64,000 nt of DNA from Lactarius indigo (Eukaryota; Basidiomycota; Agaricomycetes; Russulales; Russulaceae). A program made the position numbers and the translations under genes. Of this stretch, positions 53,873 to 64,000 are shown piece after piece. How positions within the stretch are numbered: the first letter of the stretch is position 1; every line of letters begins with the position of its first letter. Below the pieces are notes generated by a model. The model was given only the letters and a program-made list of their open reading frames with translations. It did no database searches and had not been told where the DNA came from. The DNA lies in assembly GCA_025766275.1 (NCBI GenBank), contig JAFKAC010000015.1, forward strand, positions 682,001 through 746,000. The letters are read 5' to 3'.

Positions 53873-56194
53873 ATGTATCCCTGCTCCCACCCTGGCTGCA
53901 GTAGGGTCTTGATGAACAAATCCGGATTAACCCAGCACTATCACTCCAAACATGGGTATTCACATCCCTCACAATGACAACGCTCACCATTGACAACGCC
54001 TGCACCATCCCCTCCGCCAGTTCAACCCCCCTCGCCCAGTCTTCATGCACACGACCGCTCCATGACTCCAGCTGTTGATGAAGATGAAGCAGGTGGCGAG
54101 TCGATAGTGGACTACCACTTGGAATTAGACGGTCAGTCACCTGTTGTACTGTTTCTCTTTACTTCTCTGATCTTTTTTTTTAATGCCAAGGCCAACTTTT
54201 TGATGAAGAAGGCATACGCCTGCATGGGGATCCTATTCAACCAGACGACTGGTATCCGTATACTGACCGCGTCCAGTTTGAAACAGCCGATCTTTTCTTC
54301 CATCAGATTCAATTGTCTGCCTCACAAATTGACACCATTCTGCGCCTATGGTCAGCTACTCTAGTCGGATCCGTATCGTCTCCACCGTTTCACAACCACA
54401 GGGACATGTACAAGACTATTGATCAGACACCACATGGAGACATTCCATGGAGTAGCTTTACACTGAAGTACAATGGTGAAATTCCGGCTGACGACATCCC
54501 AACTTGGATGACTGCAACGTACCAAATTTGCTACCGTGACCCACGTGTAGTGATCCACGGCATGCTCGCTCACCCTGGCTTCAAAGACCACATGGACTAT
54601 GTGCCGTATCGCGAGTATGACCCTAAGACTCAGAAGCGGCGGTGGCAAGATTTTATGTCAGGCGACTGGGCTTGGATACAAGCGGTCTGTTATTTTATTT
54701 TGTATTTTTTGGGGCTAATCATTATGTTGTGCAATAGGATGAGATCGCAAAGGACCTGTCAACACATGGGTCTACGTTTGTCCTGATCATTCTTGGCAGC
54801 AACAAGACAGTCGTCTCTGTGGCCACAGGTCACACAGAATACTGGCCGCTATACCTATCAATTGGTAATGTTCGCAACAGTTTGCGCTGAGCACATAAGG
54901 GAGCAGTCACAGTAATCGGCTTCTTGTCAATCCCGACGGGTAAGTCTATACACCAAACCATCGCGCCCTCGTCTGAGTCATCTGGGCTGACACTCTAATA
55001 TAGCAAAGAAGAAGCATGCGGCTTCACTCGAGTTCCGCAAATTCAAACGCAAGCTGTTCCATAGTTCGATTACCAAGATCCTACAACCACTACACGTGGC
55101 GATGACGATACCAGAACTGGTTTGATTTGGCGATGGCCATTATCGACGTGTTGTGTATGGTCTAGGGCCCTACATTGCTGACTACGAAGAGCAAGTCCTT
55201 CTAGCGTGTATTGTATGAGGCTGGTGTGGAAAGTAAGTGTCTCTGCTGTGTCGGACGGAGTGACTGACTTATAGTGCACAGGTGCATGGCTTTTCCAGAT
55301 GACTTGGACACAGGAGGGCCTCTGCGCTCTCGAGAGCACCTCCACGTTCTATTCGAAGAGACCACACCTGGCATTATGTGGGACCAATATGGCATTGCTG
55401 GTGATGCTACGGTACGTCTTCCACACCGTGCTTGTGCTGTTAATATACCCCTGATAGCCATTTACTTCTCACTTTCCGCGAGCGGACATCTATGGGTTAC
55501 TGGCACCTGACATCTTACACCAACTCATCAAAGGTGTATTCAAAGACCACCTCGTTGCATGGGTGGAGCAGTATCTTGAGATGGAACATGGGTCTACGCA
55601 AGCACAAGAAATTATGGACGACATAGACAAGCGGTACATCGTGTTCGACTATGGCTCATTACATACACTGACACAGTGTGTTAGAATTTCTGTTATCCCT
55701 CCCTTTTTGCGTCTCCACAGATTCCCTCAAGGTCGTGGCTTTGAGCAGTGGACCGGAGACGACTCTAAAGCGTTGATGAAGGTCTATCTACCAGCCATCG
55801 AGGGCCATGTCCCCTCAGATGTTGTGCGCTGTTTCCGTGCATTTCTCGAATTTTGTTACATCGCCCGCTCTGACATCATTACGGAACAAACATTGCTGAA
55901 TTTGGAGGACGCGTTGAAACGGTTTCATGACTATCGTTCAATATTCCAGACCACAGGGGTTCGCCTCGACATATCCTTACCACGACAGCACTCAATGGTG
56001 CATTATTCGATGCTCATTCGATTGTTCGGCGCCCCGAATGGCCTTTGCTCTTCAATCACTGAATCCAAACACATTAAGGCTGTGAAAGAGCCTTGGCAAC
56101 GATCCAACCGGTACCACGCATTGTTACAGATGCTTGTTACTAATCAGCGTCTTGACAAGCTCACAGCTGCGTGGGTCAATTTTGAAGCCAAAGG
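53873..56194 (+). pseudogene. Plavaka-type transposase, broken
   Basis: Spliced plus-strand pieces start with a C2H2 zinc finger (CSHPGCSRVLMNKSGLTQHYHSKHG). Next come LFDEEGIRLHGDPIQPDDW, IDTILRLWSATLVG, FHNHRDMYKTID, FMSGDWAWIQA, SIGNVRN, TVIGFLSIP, YIADYEEQVLLACIV, and the characteristic [25 protein letters not shown] (about 55490-55560), then [22 protein letters not shown] and [26 protein letters not shown]. This order matches the Plavaka transposases of basidiomycetes (CACTA-related, KDZ-like). A TGA at 55216-55218 interrupts ACIV|GWCGK, just before the cysteine-rich segment. The C-terminus is cut at 56194 by the LTR of element 2. It is therefore inactive. Confidence 0.85.
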
Positions 56195-56766
56195 TGTTAC
56201 GATTTTCTCCGGACTCATTCTTTCACATATCACTGTTCCCTTCCCCCATACTATACGAGCCCTGTACGATTACGCGGACTTTACGATTACCTGGTTCTTA
56301 TCACACGCCTTACTTATCGATGCTCCCTTCCAATAAAGTTCGACATGTGCTAGTTTCCGTTGTGTTCCCAATCACGCGCGATCCCGCGTGATTTGCCCTT
56401 ATTCCCAGTACGATATCCCTTTGTCCCTTTTATGTCCAGTCCATTGTTCCAAGACTGATAATGGCGCCATCTGTTTGTAGTTGCCACACTAGCCATTATC
56501 TATTTAAACCTAGTCCTATCTAGCTTGTACGGTAGACTAGACTTCTTGTGTAATACTACACTCGAACGCCTTCGTGCCCTCATCATCTCACGAACCCCTT
56601 GCCTTCGTCAGACCTTTGAGTCTTGACCTTCCTCTACGATCCAAGTGACCACCGTCCTTGTGATCCTTGTGCATCATCTCTCTGAAGCCAGGCCTTGAAG
56701 CCTGCGCTACTGTTACTCAACTGACTTAGTACAGGTCGTACGCAATGCCCCTGTAGTGGCGTTACA
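56195..56766 (+). repeat. element 2 left LTR (572 bp)
   Basis: It starts TGTTACG inside the Plavaka reading frame and ends GGCGTTACA just before the primer-binding site. It contains TATTTAA at 56511 and AGACTAGACTT at 56533-56543, the presumed RNA 5' end. A 9-bp palindrome AATCACGCG/CGCGTGATT with a 6-bp spacer lies at 56373-56396. The left boundary is inferred from the TGTNACG terminus shared with LTRs 1 and 3; the expected target duplication AAAGG cannot be checked because the other end is outside the window. Confidence 0.75.
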
Positions 56767-56768
56767 TT

Positions 56769-56779
56769 AAGTCTAGTCT
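56769..56779 (+). other. element 2 primer-binding site, self-priming type
   Basis: AAGTCTAGTCT begins 2 nt after the LTR and is the exact reverse complement of 56533-56543 in the LTR. The sequence differs from that of element 1, yet the pairing to its own LTR is retained over 11 nt. Confidence 0.7.
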
Positions 56780-56787
56780 CTTACACC

Positions 56788-58434
56788 GTGGCTCTCACCA
56801 GCCGAAGCCGAACCAAGTTTGTCCAGGAGTACCTGGAACGACACACCGACGATGACCTCTGATCCTCGATCAAAGGAACGGCCACCTGGAGGAACACCCC
56901 TCACAACACAGGCTACTACGTCTTCAACCCTGACAAAAACACCTACGAACCCATCAAATACATCAAAGATCAACACGTCTGGGCCTACGTCGCCTATTCA
57001 GACAAAAAGAACTCTTGGTATTCAATCAAGCCAGTACCCACATCTCTTGGGCTCGGACCCGGAAAAACTCGAATACAAGGCATCGACGTCGACTCTGACA
57101 TCGCAGAACCCGACTCAGACAGCGAAAACCCAGACCCCACTCTCACACCTACTATCACCAGAACAGTCAATTTCGCATCATATGCCGACATGTCCACCAC
57201 CCAATCCCAACTCGCAACCACCCTCACCCAGTCAGGAAGTGGCCAACTCAGTGGAGGAACGTCCTCCTCTACGGCTGCTCCAAGTAGTGGAGGACATCCT
57301 ATGGGAGGAAGTGCGCCGGCAGGCGGAAGCGGCCCTCTGGGAGGCTCAGGAGGCCATCATGGAGGCGGAGGCGGTGCACCTGGAGGTGGAGGCGGAGGCG
57401 GCGCGCCTGGAGGTGGAGGCGCAGCTGCAGGAGGAGGAGCAGCCCCAGGACTCCTTAACGGAAGACTCGGAGGAAATGCCCCGCCAGAGTTTACAGGAGA
57501 TCGGGAATCAAGTCGGGCGTTTCTCAACGCCTTCTCCCTCTATCGAGGAATGAACCCCACCATACAACAACTGGTGGTCCCGTACTCCCGCGCAATGACC
57601 CTCCTCTCCTACATCCGAGGCCCCCTCGTAGACGATTGGGTCGAAGAACAAATACAGTGGCTTGTTGCCCAACTAGTAGCAGGAGTGGCCCTAAACGAAG
57701 AAAACCTTTGGGACACTATTGAAGCACGATTCATTCAGGCCTACACTGATACCACACAACAACAGAAGGCCCGACACTCCATTCAAACTCTCAGAATGGA
57801 GAAAGAAGACATCGATATGTATATTGCAAAGTTCTCAAATCTTGCCAACAAAGCAGGATATAATAAAGACGAAGCTACCATGCTGGAAATTTTCCAAAAG
57901 GGACTCCCCAACGCCCTTGTTGTAAACGCAATCAAATTCCATCATCCAATTACATGGGATGACTGGAAAGCAGCCGTAACACTGCAACAAGCCGAATACC
58001 TCCTTCTGAAAGACAAACTCACGAAAGGAGGAAACAATAAACGAGGCGGAGCATCCCGTGACCAGTGGTTGTCGGCATTAAACAAGAACCGAGATCCCAA
58101 TGCGATGGATGTTAGCCACACAAGAGCCAGAGCCGCGTTAACAGACACCGAAAAACTACAACTGCAGAAAGAAGGAAGATGCTTCCGTTGTCGGGGCCAA
58201 GGGCATATTTCCCGCAACTGCCCTCAGAAGTCTACCACTATCAAGACAACTGAAACCACAATTCCCGCAACCAGTGCCCCTACCGCCACTATCTCCATGA
58301 CCGCATCATGCCCCCTTTCCAACGAAGAACAAGCGGATGCCCAGGTAGCAGTGCTATTCGCTCAAACCCCAGAAGTACGAGAATTAATGGTGGACAAATT
58401 GTTTGGCCAAAAGAAGGATTTTCTGAATGCTTGA
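56788..58434 (+). pseudogene. gag: element 2 Gag, one in-frame TGA
   Basis: The frame begins at GTG 56788 (VALTSRSRTKFVQEYLERHTDDDL), meets TGA at 56860-56862, and continues in the same frame (SSIKGTATWRNTPHNTGYYVF) to 58434. The first ATG after the stop is at 57190. A long Gly-rich linker lies at about 57235-57460 (GGHHGGGGGAPGGGG), then the capsid-like domain (PPEFTGDRESSRAFLNAFSLYRGMN to IDMYIAKFSNLANKAGY), and one CCHC knuckle CFRCRGQGHISRNC near 58180. Apart from the TGA the frame is intact. The TGA may be a recent C-to-T change of a CGA codon. Confidence 0.85.
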
Positions 58435-59242
58435 ACCCGGCGGCCTGGGCTAGAGCATTAAAACTTAGCGTGTACAATAGCAGATTCCGATCCATGCGAA
58501 TTCCAGTTCTTTTCAAATCTGCTCACGCGATGGCCAAACGAAACATCCTCATCGATTCCGGCGCAACCGACAATTTCATAAGCGCAAACCTCCTGAAACG
58601 ACTCAAGATAGCTTGGCTAGCTACCGAATGCCCCATCAAAATATGGAATGTGGATGGAACCCACAACCAAGGAGGGGAAATCACCTCCTTCACCGACCTC
58701 ACGGTCAAAACGGGGGGAAAAACCCAACATCTCAGGTTTCTTATCACCGACCTAGGAAATGACGAAGTCATACTTGGATACCCCTGGTTCACAGCCTTCG
58801 AACCAAAGTTCCACTGGCGAGATGCCACCCTTGATGAAGAATTCCAACTGGTAGTAATCACCAGCCTGAATTTGTCAGACGAAGCCATGCCTATGGAAGC
58901 TACCATTAAGGCATTGGAGACGTATCAACTTGACAAACTGGCCTGGGAACAACTGGAAGGAGAAGAAGTGCCATCCATCCAACTGCGAAAAACGACGACG
59001 GCATCAGAACTAGCACAACAAGAAGCCGCAAAAAAACCCCAGAAGACCTTCGAAGAAATGGTTCCGGAAGAATATAGAAGGCATCAAAAGGTGTTTAGTG
59101 AAGAAGCCTCCCAGCGCTTTCCCCCTTCACGAACATGGGACCATGCCATCGACCTAATCCCAGACGCCCCGGAAACCATGGACTGCAAAGTATACCCTCT
59201 CACAGTTCCAGAAACCGAAAAGTTATCCGAATTTATAATGGA
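58308..59242 (+). pseudogene. pol: element 2 Pol, 5' fragment (protease to start of RT)
   Basis: It lies in the -1 frame relative to gag and overlaps it. The frame reads EGFSECLNPAAWARAL, an aspartic protease core IDSGATDNFIS, FLITDLGNDEVILGYPWF and FSEEASQRFPPSRTWDHAIDL, and stops being homologous at KLSEFI (59237), where LTR3 is inserted. RT, RNase H and integrase are absent from this side of element 3. Confidence 0.9.
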
Positions 59243-59752
59243 TGTAACGTCGTCACGACGTTAGCTTGACTTAAGCTTGAGTGGTGGTAACGACTTAGCA
59301 ATATATTCGTGTGCTGACTTGAAGACACGGAGGTCCAAGCTCTTGCCTTGGTGAATACGCGAAGGTACACTGGCAAGTCTTCCAAGGCGGCTTAGTCTTG
59401 GAGCGAAGTCGGAAGATTTGAAGAAGCAGAGAGAATGAGTGACGATTCAAGAAGACCAAGATGGCGTATCTTGGTCTTCACAAGACAGTTCAAATACAAG
59501 TCAAGCAGGCTTTCAAGCGCTGCTATGAGTCACAGTAAAGTAGCGTCCAACGTGTCGCGTAAGTAGCTCGAACCCTAATACTACTACTACTAGTATTAGT
59601 GGCATAGTCCTCAGTCAGCAATCGCGCGCAATCCCCTATCGTACTCGTATCGCCTATCGTAAGTCCGCAACTAATCTACCTTACCGCCGTAGTTGCAACC
59701 GGTACAGTAAGGGTTTCAAACTCGTATAGTCCGTACAGGAAGAAACGTGACA
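59243..59752 (-). repeat. element 3 LTR (510 bp, 3' LTR of a minus-strand element)
   Basis: On the minus strand it begins TGTCACG and ends CGTTACA. It is 510 bp long, the same as LTR1. It retains the hairpin GAAGACCAAGAT / ATCTTGGTCTTC (59451-59479) and the motif ATCTTGGTCTTCTTGAATC (minus) found at the presumed RNA start of element 1. The 5 bp before it, ATGGA (59238-59242), should be duplicated at the far end outside the window. Confidence 0.88.
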
Positions 59753-59767
59753 TCACCCTCCTTTCAG
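59753..59767 (-). other. element 3 polypurine tract
   Basis: The minus-strand CTGAAAGGAGGGTGA abuts the LTR start, equivalent to the tract of element 1. Confidence 0.88.
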
Positions 59768-59781
59768 CGTGAGACCCCGAC

Positions 59782-62700
59782 TCACTGAAAGTCCCGTGCC
59801 GGCCACCCTCGTTGTTCTTCGGCGATGCGTTCCAGTGCCGTGGCGTGCTCCAGTCGATAGATGGAGTCGCGCCTGTCGTCCTGCGCGCATTCGATCATGG
59901 CGCGGATCTGACTCAACCGGGCGCGGAGTCGATCCAGCTCGTAGCTGGCCGCGCGGAAGCGCGTGACCTCCGCGGTGAGGGATTCGTCGTTGATGCGGTT
60001 GAGGGCGCGGTCGGTGATCTTGTCCGCCTCGAAGATGACCAAGTCCTCGTGCGGGTATGTGGGGCGAAGCGCGGCGGATACGTGGGGCTCAGCATAGAAG
60101 GGCTTACCATACACGTGTGGTGAGCCCGGTATAACCCCTAGTATCATCGGGTCCGCTCCTCCGATGATTTGGACGTGCGACGCGTCCCTCTCTACTCTGT
60201 CTGGCCCGGTGATGGGGTATCGAATGTAATGGGGTCGTCGGTTCGCCCGGAACCCTTCAGGCGCAATGACATGCGCGGGGTCGTCGGCGGCGGTGAACGG
60301 ACGGTGGTCGGCGGCGCCAGGCACACGCACACGTCCTCGATACATGGGAGAGCCGTCGGTGTAGACGAGCCATGGCGTGACCCCGGGATGATCAGCGTCG
60401 CGCTTCGTTCGTAAGAAGGAATGTGCTGACGGGTAGTAATCTTCGTCGTCATGGCCAGCCTCAGCTGCCGCCATCGCTGCTGTCGCTCTCGCATCTCCCT
60501 CAGTCGGGCCGCTGCTGAGTCAAGCTGTTCCTTCTGCCACGCCGCCGCTACCTTCCTCCACCCCTCCAACTCGTACTCCATCAGCACTTGAACGCTGGTC
60601 GTTGCTCGGGAAAACTCCGCGAACGCCGATGAGGTCGTCGCTTGGGGGGATAGCGGCGATGGGCTCCCGATTGCCATTCTCGTCTCGGAAGACGTGGACG
60701 ATGGCACGCCCGTCGTCTGGACCGGTGGTTGGGTCTGGGAATCGGGTGATGACATGCGCCCATTCTTGCGCGGTGATAGGCCCCTCTGCTGGCGCAAGAG
60801 GCGTCCATGGGGCGAGCTGAGTGTTCGGGACTTCGGTGTCGTCGTCCTCAGCCAAGAGGGCGCGGGCGTCTTCGGCGAGGGAGTCGAGGAGTTCTGCTTG
60901 TGTGACATGACGAAGAGGAGAAGTGGGCATGGAAGTGATGATAGAACGAAGGAGAGGGGGATGACTTTCCTGAGCACCGATCGGATCCCTTTTAAGTATC
61001 CTTCCGTGTGCTTGCGCTTCTTGATAGAGGCGAAGCGCTTCTGGTGCAAAGACGTCATCTTTGTTGACCCACTGATTCTCCGAGTCTGGGTACCCCTTCC
61101 ATTTGATCAGATACTGGAGACGTCTCCCTCTGCCGAAGTGCCGGGAATCCAGAATCGCCTCGACCTCGTACTCTTCTTCTCCATCAATCAATTCGGGCGG
61201 TGGGCGTGTGAAATTTTCGCCATGAAGAGGGGTTTGTTTGTATGGTGTGAGAAGATCGATGTGAAACACTGGGTGGATGCTCCACTGCGTGGGAAGTTCC
61301 AATCGATAATTGTACGGGGACATCACCTGTGTCACTCGGAATGGTCCGTGGCGTCGCGCCGCCAGTTTCGCCGTTGGTTGATTCGTTCGGAGGTGTTTAC
61401 CTTCCAGCCACACGAGGTCCCCTATCTGGAACTTCGGCGTATCTTTGTTGCGCACCCACGCTTCTTGAGCCTTTTTTATGAGGTTTTGGGCTTCTTCTCT
61501 AGCTTCTTTTAGTTGCGTTAGTCTCGTGGTGACGTGAGGAAGGGGGGATGGCTTATCGGTCCAATCCGCTCGCGGGTTAAACCCCATCAGAAGTTGGAAT
61601 GGCGACTGTTTCGTATGCTCGTGTGGCCAGTTGTTGTGCGCGAATTCCGCGATTGGCAGATAGGTGGTCCAGTTATCCTGTCATTCATTTACCCAAAAGC
61701 GTAAGTACTGTTCCAACCACTGATTTGTACGTTCAGATTGTCCGTCGGTGCGTGGATGGTATGCTGTGGATATGTTTTGTTGAATCCCCAAGATTCGGCA
61801 TACTTCTCTGGTGAATTTTGATGCGAATCGGGGGTCGCGGTCACTGATGCATTTACGCGGTAATCCGAAACGTTTAAACACGTGAGCGACGTACAGGGCG
61901 GCGGTTTCCTCTGCCGATATTTCCTCGCGACATGGGATGAAGATGGCGGCCTTGCTACAATCATGGTCGGTGACGGTCAGTATACTATCGCTCCCTTTTG
62001 ACGCAGGGAGCTTGGTGATGAAGTCCATGGCTATAGTCTGGAACGGCATAGCTTCCAGTATAGGCGCGATAGGGTATAGGGCCGCCCGTATGGGTCTGGT
62101 GTTTACTTTGTTCTGTTGGCACTCTGCGCATCCTTGTACGTATTCATACACATCCTTCCTCAGCCGCGGCCACCAATAGTGTCGCTCTAAGAGTCGTTGT
62201 GTCCTCGCAATTCCCGGATGTCCGTGTATCGGCAAGTCGTGGTGGTCGTGTATCAGTACTCGATACGTTGACGCAGGTCCAGTGACTACGAACCGGCCGT
62301 CCTTATACCATTCTCCTTCTATCTTTTTGAGATTGTGGGGGTTCACCCACACCTTGATCACTTTGTCGTCTTGTTGATGGCGTGGTTGCAACAAATTTGG
62401 GTTGGCGATGAAGGTTCGTGCGGTGTTGAGCGTTCTTACGAAAACTTCGGGGGGTAGGACGACAACCTGGTCGTTGTCTTCCGTTCCCTGGTTGTAATCG
62501 GGGCGCCTTGACAGCGCGTCTGCCCTGCCGTTGTTCTTTCCCTTGATGTGATGAATCTCGAAGTCATATTCCGAGAGTTCGAGCACTTCCCTTGCAACTC
62601 GCCTACTGATTTTCTGCGGTGACTTCCAGTATTGTAGGTTGAGGTGATCCGAATAGATCTTGATTTTGTGTGGGGCTCCTGCAAGTAGCGGTCTCCAATT

Positions 62701-64000
62701 TCGCAATGCCTTGACGATCGCTAGTAGCTCTAAGTCATAGATGTCGTAATTCCGCTCCGCCTCTGAGAGCGTGGCTGAGTAGTAGCCTATCGGGTGTCGT
62801 TTTCTGTCGGACTTTCGTTGTAATAATACTGCACCCACCGCGTATCCGGAGGCATCGACTTCTAGCTCGAACGGATCTTGGAGCACCGGGTGTGCCAGCA
62901 CTGGTTCTTCGGTTACGAGGCGTTTGAGGGTGTTGAAGGCCTCTTGTTCGTCTTTGGTCCACCGCCATTCTTCGTCTTTTTGTGTGAGTTTGGTGAGGGG
63001 TTTGGCGTGAGTAGCGAATCCGCGGATAAAAAGTCGGTAAAAGTTACAGAAGCCAAGGAATGACCGAACGTCTTTGACCTTTGTCGGCGTCGGCCAGTCC
63101 CTGATGCCTTGAACTTTTACAGGGTCCATGCGAGTTACCCCCTTTTCAAGGATTACCCCCAGGTAATCCATCCGAGGCTGGTGAAATAAGCATTTTTCGA
63201 GCTTGAAGTAGAGGTCATGTTCAGCGGCCACACGCAGGACGTCACGTACAGCCGCTATGTGGGCTGGCAGGTCATGGTCGAAGTGAGTAGCGATGCCAAT
63301 GTCATCCATGTAGACACGTATCGTGGTGCCAAGACGTTCATGCTTCGCTATCGTGTCGCGGTAGATGTGGTTCATCATCGCCTGGAAGGTCGCCGGGGAG
63401 TTGGTAAGACCGAAGAACATGACTGTGGGCTCGAAAAGGCCAAATTTGGTCTTAAACGCCGCTTTCGCCTGGTCTCCGTCGCGAATTCGGATGTTGTTGT
63501 AGCCCCAACGAATGTCTAGTTTCGTGTAGATGTGGGCATTGCTGAGGTCGAGGATGAGGTCTTGAATGAGCGGGAGTGGATATTGGTTGCGAATCGTGTG
63601 TGAGTTAATCACCCGGTAGTCCTGCACCGGGCGTAGTTTTCTGTCCTTCTTTTTAATGAAGAAGAAAGATGAGGCATACAGGGAGATGGAAGGGCGTAGA
63701 TATCCCTGTCTCAACTTTTCTTCGAGAAATTCCTTTAATTCGCCCTCTTCCTTTTGTGTCATTGGGTATATTTTACAGTCGATGGCTGCAGGTGCCGTTG
63801 GTTTGAAGTCGATCGCATGATCCCAGGGCCGTGCCGGGGGAAAGCGGTGTGAAGCCTGTTCGTTAAATAACGTACTAAACTCGGCGTAAACTGGTGGTAA
63901 TACAGCCGCCATTTGCTGTTGCTTAGCCGATATGGCTAACTCTGTGGAAGTGGTGGCGCGTGCGAAGGTGTCCTCTTCCTCCAGTTCCTGGACGATTGCC
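59782..64000 (-). pseudogene. pol: element 3 Pol with two in-frame stops, 5' end outside the window
   Basis: One minus frame runs from the window edge to 59782. It encodes the protease-RT linker (PPVYAEFSTLFNEQASHRFPP), RT with YMDD, RNase H (EVDASGYAVGAVLL), the integrase HHCC finger and DDE core up to QSERTNQWLEQYLRFWVNE. It then meets TGA at 61681-61683, where element 1 has Arg. The frame reopens with QDNW and NPRADWTDKPSP, the chromodomain (VEAILDSRHFGRGRRLQYLIKWKGYPDSENQW) and the extension. A second TGA is at 60520-60522, and the frame then continues with YYPSAHSFL to the end. All three pieces share one frame, so only substitutions, not frameshifts, separate it from an intact gene. Confidence 0.93.
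60192..60581 (-). CDS. element 3 overlapping ORF ("ORF3") in the +1 frame of pol
   Basis: From ATG 60581 this frame encodes 129 residues and is also open upstream to at least 60908 and 61058. It lies in the same +1 relation to pol as 52108-52557 in element 1. It begins MEYELEGWRKVAAAWQKEQL, continues with an Arg/Gln-rich helix, and near its end carries LKGSGRTDDPITF. It remains open across the position where pol has TGA (60520). The shared start codon, helix and C-terminal motif suggest a genuine small protein of unknown role. Confidence 0.45.
   Translation of the reverse strand: MEYELEGWRKVAAAWQKEQLDSAAARLREMRERQQRWRQLRLAMTTKITTRQHIPSYERSATLIIPGSRHGSSTPTALPCIEDVCVCLAPPTTVRSPPPTTPRMSLRLKGSGRTDDPITFDTPSPGQTE

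Larger units (their letters stand above)
56195..59242 (+). mobile_element. element 2: Ty3/gypsy element, interrupted by element 3
   Basis: This is an LTR, a self-priming-type primer-binding site, a gag with one in-frame stop, and the start of pol up to the beginning of reverse transcriptase. The frame stops where LTR3 begins (59243). The rest of the element should lie beyond the window, past element 3. It is related to element 1 but clearly a different subfamily. Confidence 0.85.
59243..64000 (-). mobile_element. element 3: Ty3/gypsy chromovirus, minus strand, runs off the window
   Basis: It is the closest relative of element 1 here (same LTR length, same hairpin, same pol organisation), inserted in opposite orientation into pol of element 2. 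Gag and the other LTR lie beyond 64000. Pol has two in-frame TGA codons, so this copy is not autonomous. Confidence 0.93.

Noticed and set aside
56819..57553. 244-codon plus frame overlapping element 2 gag
   Set aside because: It is a shadow created by GGAGGC-type glycine repeats (Glu/Ala/Val-rich in the other frame) and has no counterpart in element 1.

Overview
The window reads as nuclear DNA of a filamentous basidiomycete, most likely an Agaricomycete (mushroom-forming fungus). The support is: genes cut by many 45-70 nt GT-AG introns, paralogous F-box genes, fungal-type acyl-CoA oxidases, and a dense load of chromodomain Ty3/gypsy, hAT and Plavaka-type transposons. No bacterial features, CRISPR, rRNA or tRNA were seen.

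The left part (1-33 kb) is gene-bearing host sequence with long intergenic stretches. In order it holds a secreted type-B carboxylesterase/lipase (1089-3609, minus), a broken F-box gene (7210-8652, minus), the mitochondrial branched-chain 2-oxoacid dehydrogenase E2 gene (9648-11490, plus), a Rab7/Ypt7-like GTPase with a very large insertion (13235-14623, minus) head-to-head with the mitochondrial protease ATP23 (14804-15728, plus), two tandem acyl-CoA oxidase-like paralogues with the same seven-exon structure (17458-19589 and 22094-24176, plus), and an intact F-box paralogue (27864-29450, minus). Exon models for E2, Rab, ATP23 and both oxidases close in frame to the nucleotide.

From 33115 to 42196 lies a complete hAT DNA transposon: 22-bp terminal inverted repeats, perfect 8-bp target duplication ACACTTAG, subterminal repeats, and a multi-exon transposase. 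It sits beside a fragment of a third F-box copy.

From 43 kb to the end is a nested transposon cluster. A full-length Ty3/gypsy chromovirus (element 1, 45638-53452; LTRs that look identical, 5-bp duplication GTTCC, intact gag and pol) is inserted into an uncharacterised multi-exon gene, whose 5' exon is stranded at 53453-53633. Next comes a Plavaka-type transposase (53873-56194) cut by element 2 (56195-59242), which is itself cut by element 3 (59243 to the window end, minus strand).

The most interesting signals are in these retroelements. (i) A small ORF in the +1 frame inside the pol 3' region starts at an equivalent ATG in elements 1 and 3 and its protein is conserved, which suggests a hidden overlapping gene. 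(ii) A conserved domain follows the chromodomain. (iii) An 11-nt complementarity between the primer-binding site and the presumed 5' end of the transcript differs in sequence between elements 1 and 2 but stays paired, as expected for Tf1-like self-priming. (iv) The gag frame has no early ATG, and homology begins at a GTG in good context. All assignments come from reading the sequence; no database search was run.
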